Assembly (NCBI GenBank): GCA_046155225.1
Contig: JBJXED010000145.1
Span: 1 to 14,299 of the forward strand
Direction: 5' to 3'
From: JAKFVA01 sp046155225
Lineage (GTDB): Bacteria > Pseudomonadota > Gammaproteobacteria > Burkholderiales > Burkholderiaceae_C
Length of the DNA: 14,299 nt
The translations under genes were made by a program, and so were the position numbers. Positions 13,094 through 14,299 of the stretch are shown here, piece after piece; positions within the stretch are counted from its first letter, which is position 1; every line of letters starts with the position of its first letter. The notes below the pieces were generated by a model. It searched no databases. It was given only the letters and a program-made list of their open reading frames with translations, and was not told where the DNA came from.

Positions 13094-14221
13094 ATGACGG
13101 CTTGCACGGTAGAAACATTGGGCTTTAATGTCTCTGAGCAAAAAACGCTGGCGGCCACTTTTGCCTTGTCGGTCCGCCGTGAGTTGGTCTACGCGCGCTG
13201 GGACAGTAGCTCTTCTCAACCTGCAAACCTGCTGTTGGTAGACGGGGACAATCCGCAGGCAGTTCAGGAAATGCTGTCTCGCAAGCTGGGTGGTCTGCCC
13301 GCTGTAGTGGTGGTGGCCAGCTTGCCTAGCCAATACAAATGCACTAGCGTTGAAAAGCCCATCCGCTTCTTGCGCCTGTTCAAGGCACTCGATCAGGCGC
13401 TGGAAGCCAAGCTTGATGCGGATGCTGATGCTGAACTATCGAGCCGAGATTCACACCACTCTACTTGGACATCTACGTTAGCTATCCCGTTGCCGGCCCC
13501 GACTGAAGCGCTTCTACAACCATTCATTGATCTGCCGCACCGCAATGTACCCGCTATGCTGAATGCTGAACAGCCGCCCGGCGTGCAGCGGCACTCTGCA
13601 GCGCTTTCCAGTGTGCCAGTGAAGCCGCCTGAGGAGCTGACTTCACTATCCGCCGTGGGCGGCACAGATTTCCGCAAAGTGGTCTCTCTCGTGTCCTCTG
13701 CTGAGCGTCCGGCCAACATGAACGCGACAGATTCTGTGCGCACCAGCAACCCCGCTGCCGAGTGGGTGCTGGTGGTGGACGACAACTTGGCAGTGCGCCG
13801 CTTCATGGCGCAAAAGCTCCAGCAGTTCAGCATCAACGTCGATTACGCTGCCTCGGGTGAACAAGCCATTGGGTTGACGGGCAGCAAGCGCTACACCTGT
13901 GTTTTCCTGGATGTGGTGATGCCCGGCTTAGACGGCTACCAGGTGTGCAAACTGATCAAGGCCAACCGTGAGAACAACGCCACTCGGGTGGTGATGCTAA
14001 CTAGCCGCGACGGTACCTTTGACAAGATTCGCGGAAAAATGGCGGGCTGCGACGCGTATTTGACCAAGCCGATTGACGAAGAAAAGCTGATGAACGCGAT
14101 CATTCGCTTCTTACCGGAAGGCGCTGGTTACGTTGATTTGTTAGAGCCTGGCAATAGCTCCATGTTTCTAGATAGCCAATCGAAGAAAAACCATGTGCTG
14201 AAACTCAGCAGGCAGCATTGA
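13094..14221 (+). CDS. Two-receiver response regulator, PilG-like, degenerate N-terminal receiver
   Basis: The C-terminal 150 residues of this 375-residue protein are a complete receiver: acidic pair Asp229-Asp230 in VLVVDDN, phospho-acceptor Asp273 in FLDVVMPG, Thr303 in MLTS and Lys325 in LTKP. The style (AVRRFMAQKL, YTCVFLDVVMPGLDGYQVCKLIK, FDKIRGKMAGCDAYLTKP) is that of PilG-like regulators of Burkholderiales, which act in twitching motility signalling. Residues 1-105 look like a second receiver that has lost the acidic pocket: LLLVDGDN (Asp50) and EKPIRFLRLFKAL (Lys88) remain at the expected third-strand and fifth-strand positions. A variable linker of about 115 residues joins them. There is no DNA-binding domain, so output is through protein contacts. 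The gene is lower in GC than its neighbours. The start at 13094 lacks a Shine-Dalgarno. A second response regulator begins 29 bp downstream. Confidence 0.88.
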   Translation: MTACTVETLGFNVSEQKTLAATFALSVRRELVYARWDSSSSQPANLLLVDGDNPQAVQEMLSRKLGGLPAVVVVASLPSQYKCTSVEKPIRFLRLFKALDQALEAKLDADADAELSSRDSHHSTWTSTLAIPLPAPTEALLQPFIDLPHRNVPAMLNAEQPPGVQRHSAALSSVPVKPPEELTSLSAVGGTDFRKVVSLVSSAERPANMNATDSVRTSNPAAEWVLVVDDNLAVRRFMAQKLQQFSINVDYAASGEQAIGLTGSKRYTCVFLDVVMPGLDGYQVCKLIKANRENNATRVVMLTSRDGTFDKIRGKMAGCDAYLTKPIDEEKLMNAIIRFLPEGAGYVDLLEPGNSSMFLDSQSKKNHVLKLSRQH

Positions 14222-14250
14222 TATGCCCATTTCACAGGAGACTTGATTCC

Positions 14251-14299
14251 ATGCCTATTAACCGTGTATTGATCGTTGAAGACGACGCTGCCCAGCGCG
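14251..14299 (+). CDS. Response regulator receiver protein (5' fragment)
   Basis: Only the first 16 codons are in the window: MPINRVLIVEDDAAQR. The first strand followed by an acidic pair (VLIVEDD) is the beginning of a CheY-type receiver domain. CAGGAG at 14235-14240 is a good Shine-Dalgarno 10 bp before the ATG, and the gene starts 29 bp after the PilG-like gene. It is most likely a PilH/PilG-type partner in a pil chemosensory operon. The length and any output domain cannot be seen. Confidence 0.75.
   Translation, partial: MPINRVLIVEDDAAQR

Overview
This is a GC-rich (about 65%), densely coding bacterial chromosome segment. Gene content, order and protein style (long-form PyrF, UvrA with an N-terminal extension, ssb downstream of a YajR-like transporter, a PilG-like response regulator with a degenerate N-terminal receiver) point to Betaproteobacteria, order Burkholderiales, most likely Comamonadaceae (Rhodoferax/Polaromonas-like). 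The assignment rests on recognition of protein families, not on a database search.

Layout. (1) 1-1290, minus strand: an EamA/DMT permease followed 13 bp later by a YcbL-type metallo-beta-lactamase-fold hydrolase whose 3' end lies outside the window. (2) 1328-2170, plus strand: pyrF, the last step of UMP synthesis, divergent from the permease. (3) 2261-7827, plus strand: two tandem paralogous DUF1800 proteins, each with its own copy of a conserved upstream element, then a Tat-exported DUF1501 protein. This is the accessory-looking part of the window and its function is unknown. (4) 7828-7931: a short convergent gap with a degenerate dispersed repeat and inverted repeats. (5) 7932-10880, minus strand: uvrA, and divergently at 11048-12802 a YajR-like MFS permease and ssb. 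(6) 12803-13093: a gap with several inverted repeats. (7) 13094 to the end, plus strand: a two-receiver PilG-like response regulator and the first codons of a second response regulator, probably the start of a type IV pilus/chemosensory cluster.

How the genes relate. DUF1800 and DUF1501 genes commonly sit next to each other in bacteria. Here the DUF1800 gene has been duplicated together with its promoter region, and both copies end in a predicted lipobox cysteine and Pro-rich linker, so the three products probably act together outside the cytoplasmic membrane. uvrA and ssb are DNA repair and replication functions kept close together, as in many proteobacteria, here with a transporter between them.

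The most interesting signals are: the duplicated DUF1800 genes with patchwork near-identity; a two-part upstream element with exactly 48 bp spacing in both copies; an AT-rich, in-frame stretch in the uvrA inter-domain linker that resembles the intergenic repeat next door; and paired inverted repeats in front of the response regulator. No CRISPR array, tRNA, rRNA, transposase or phage gene was seen.
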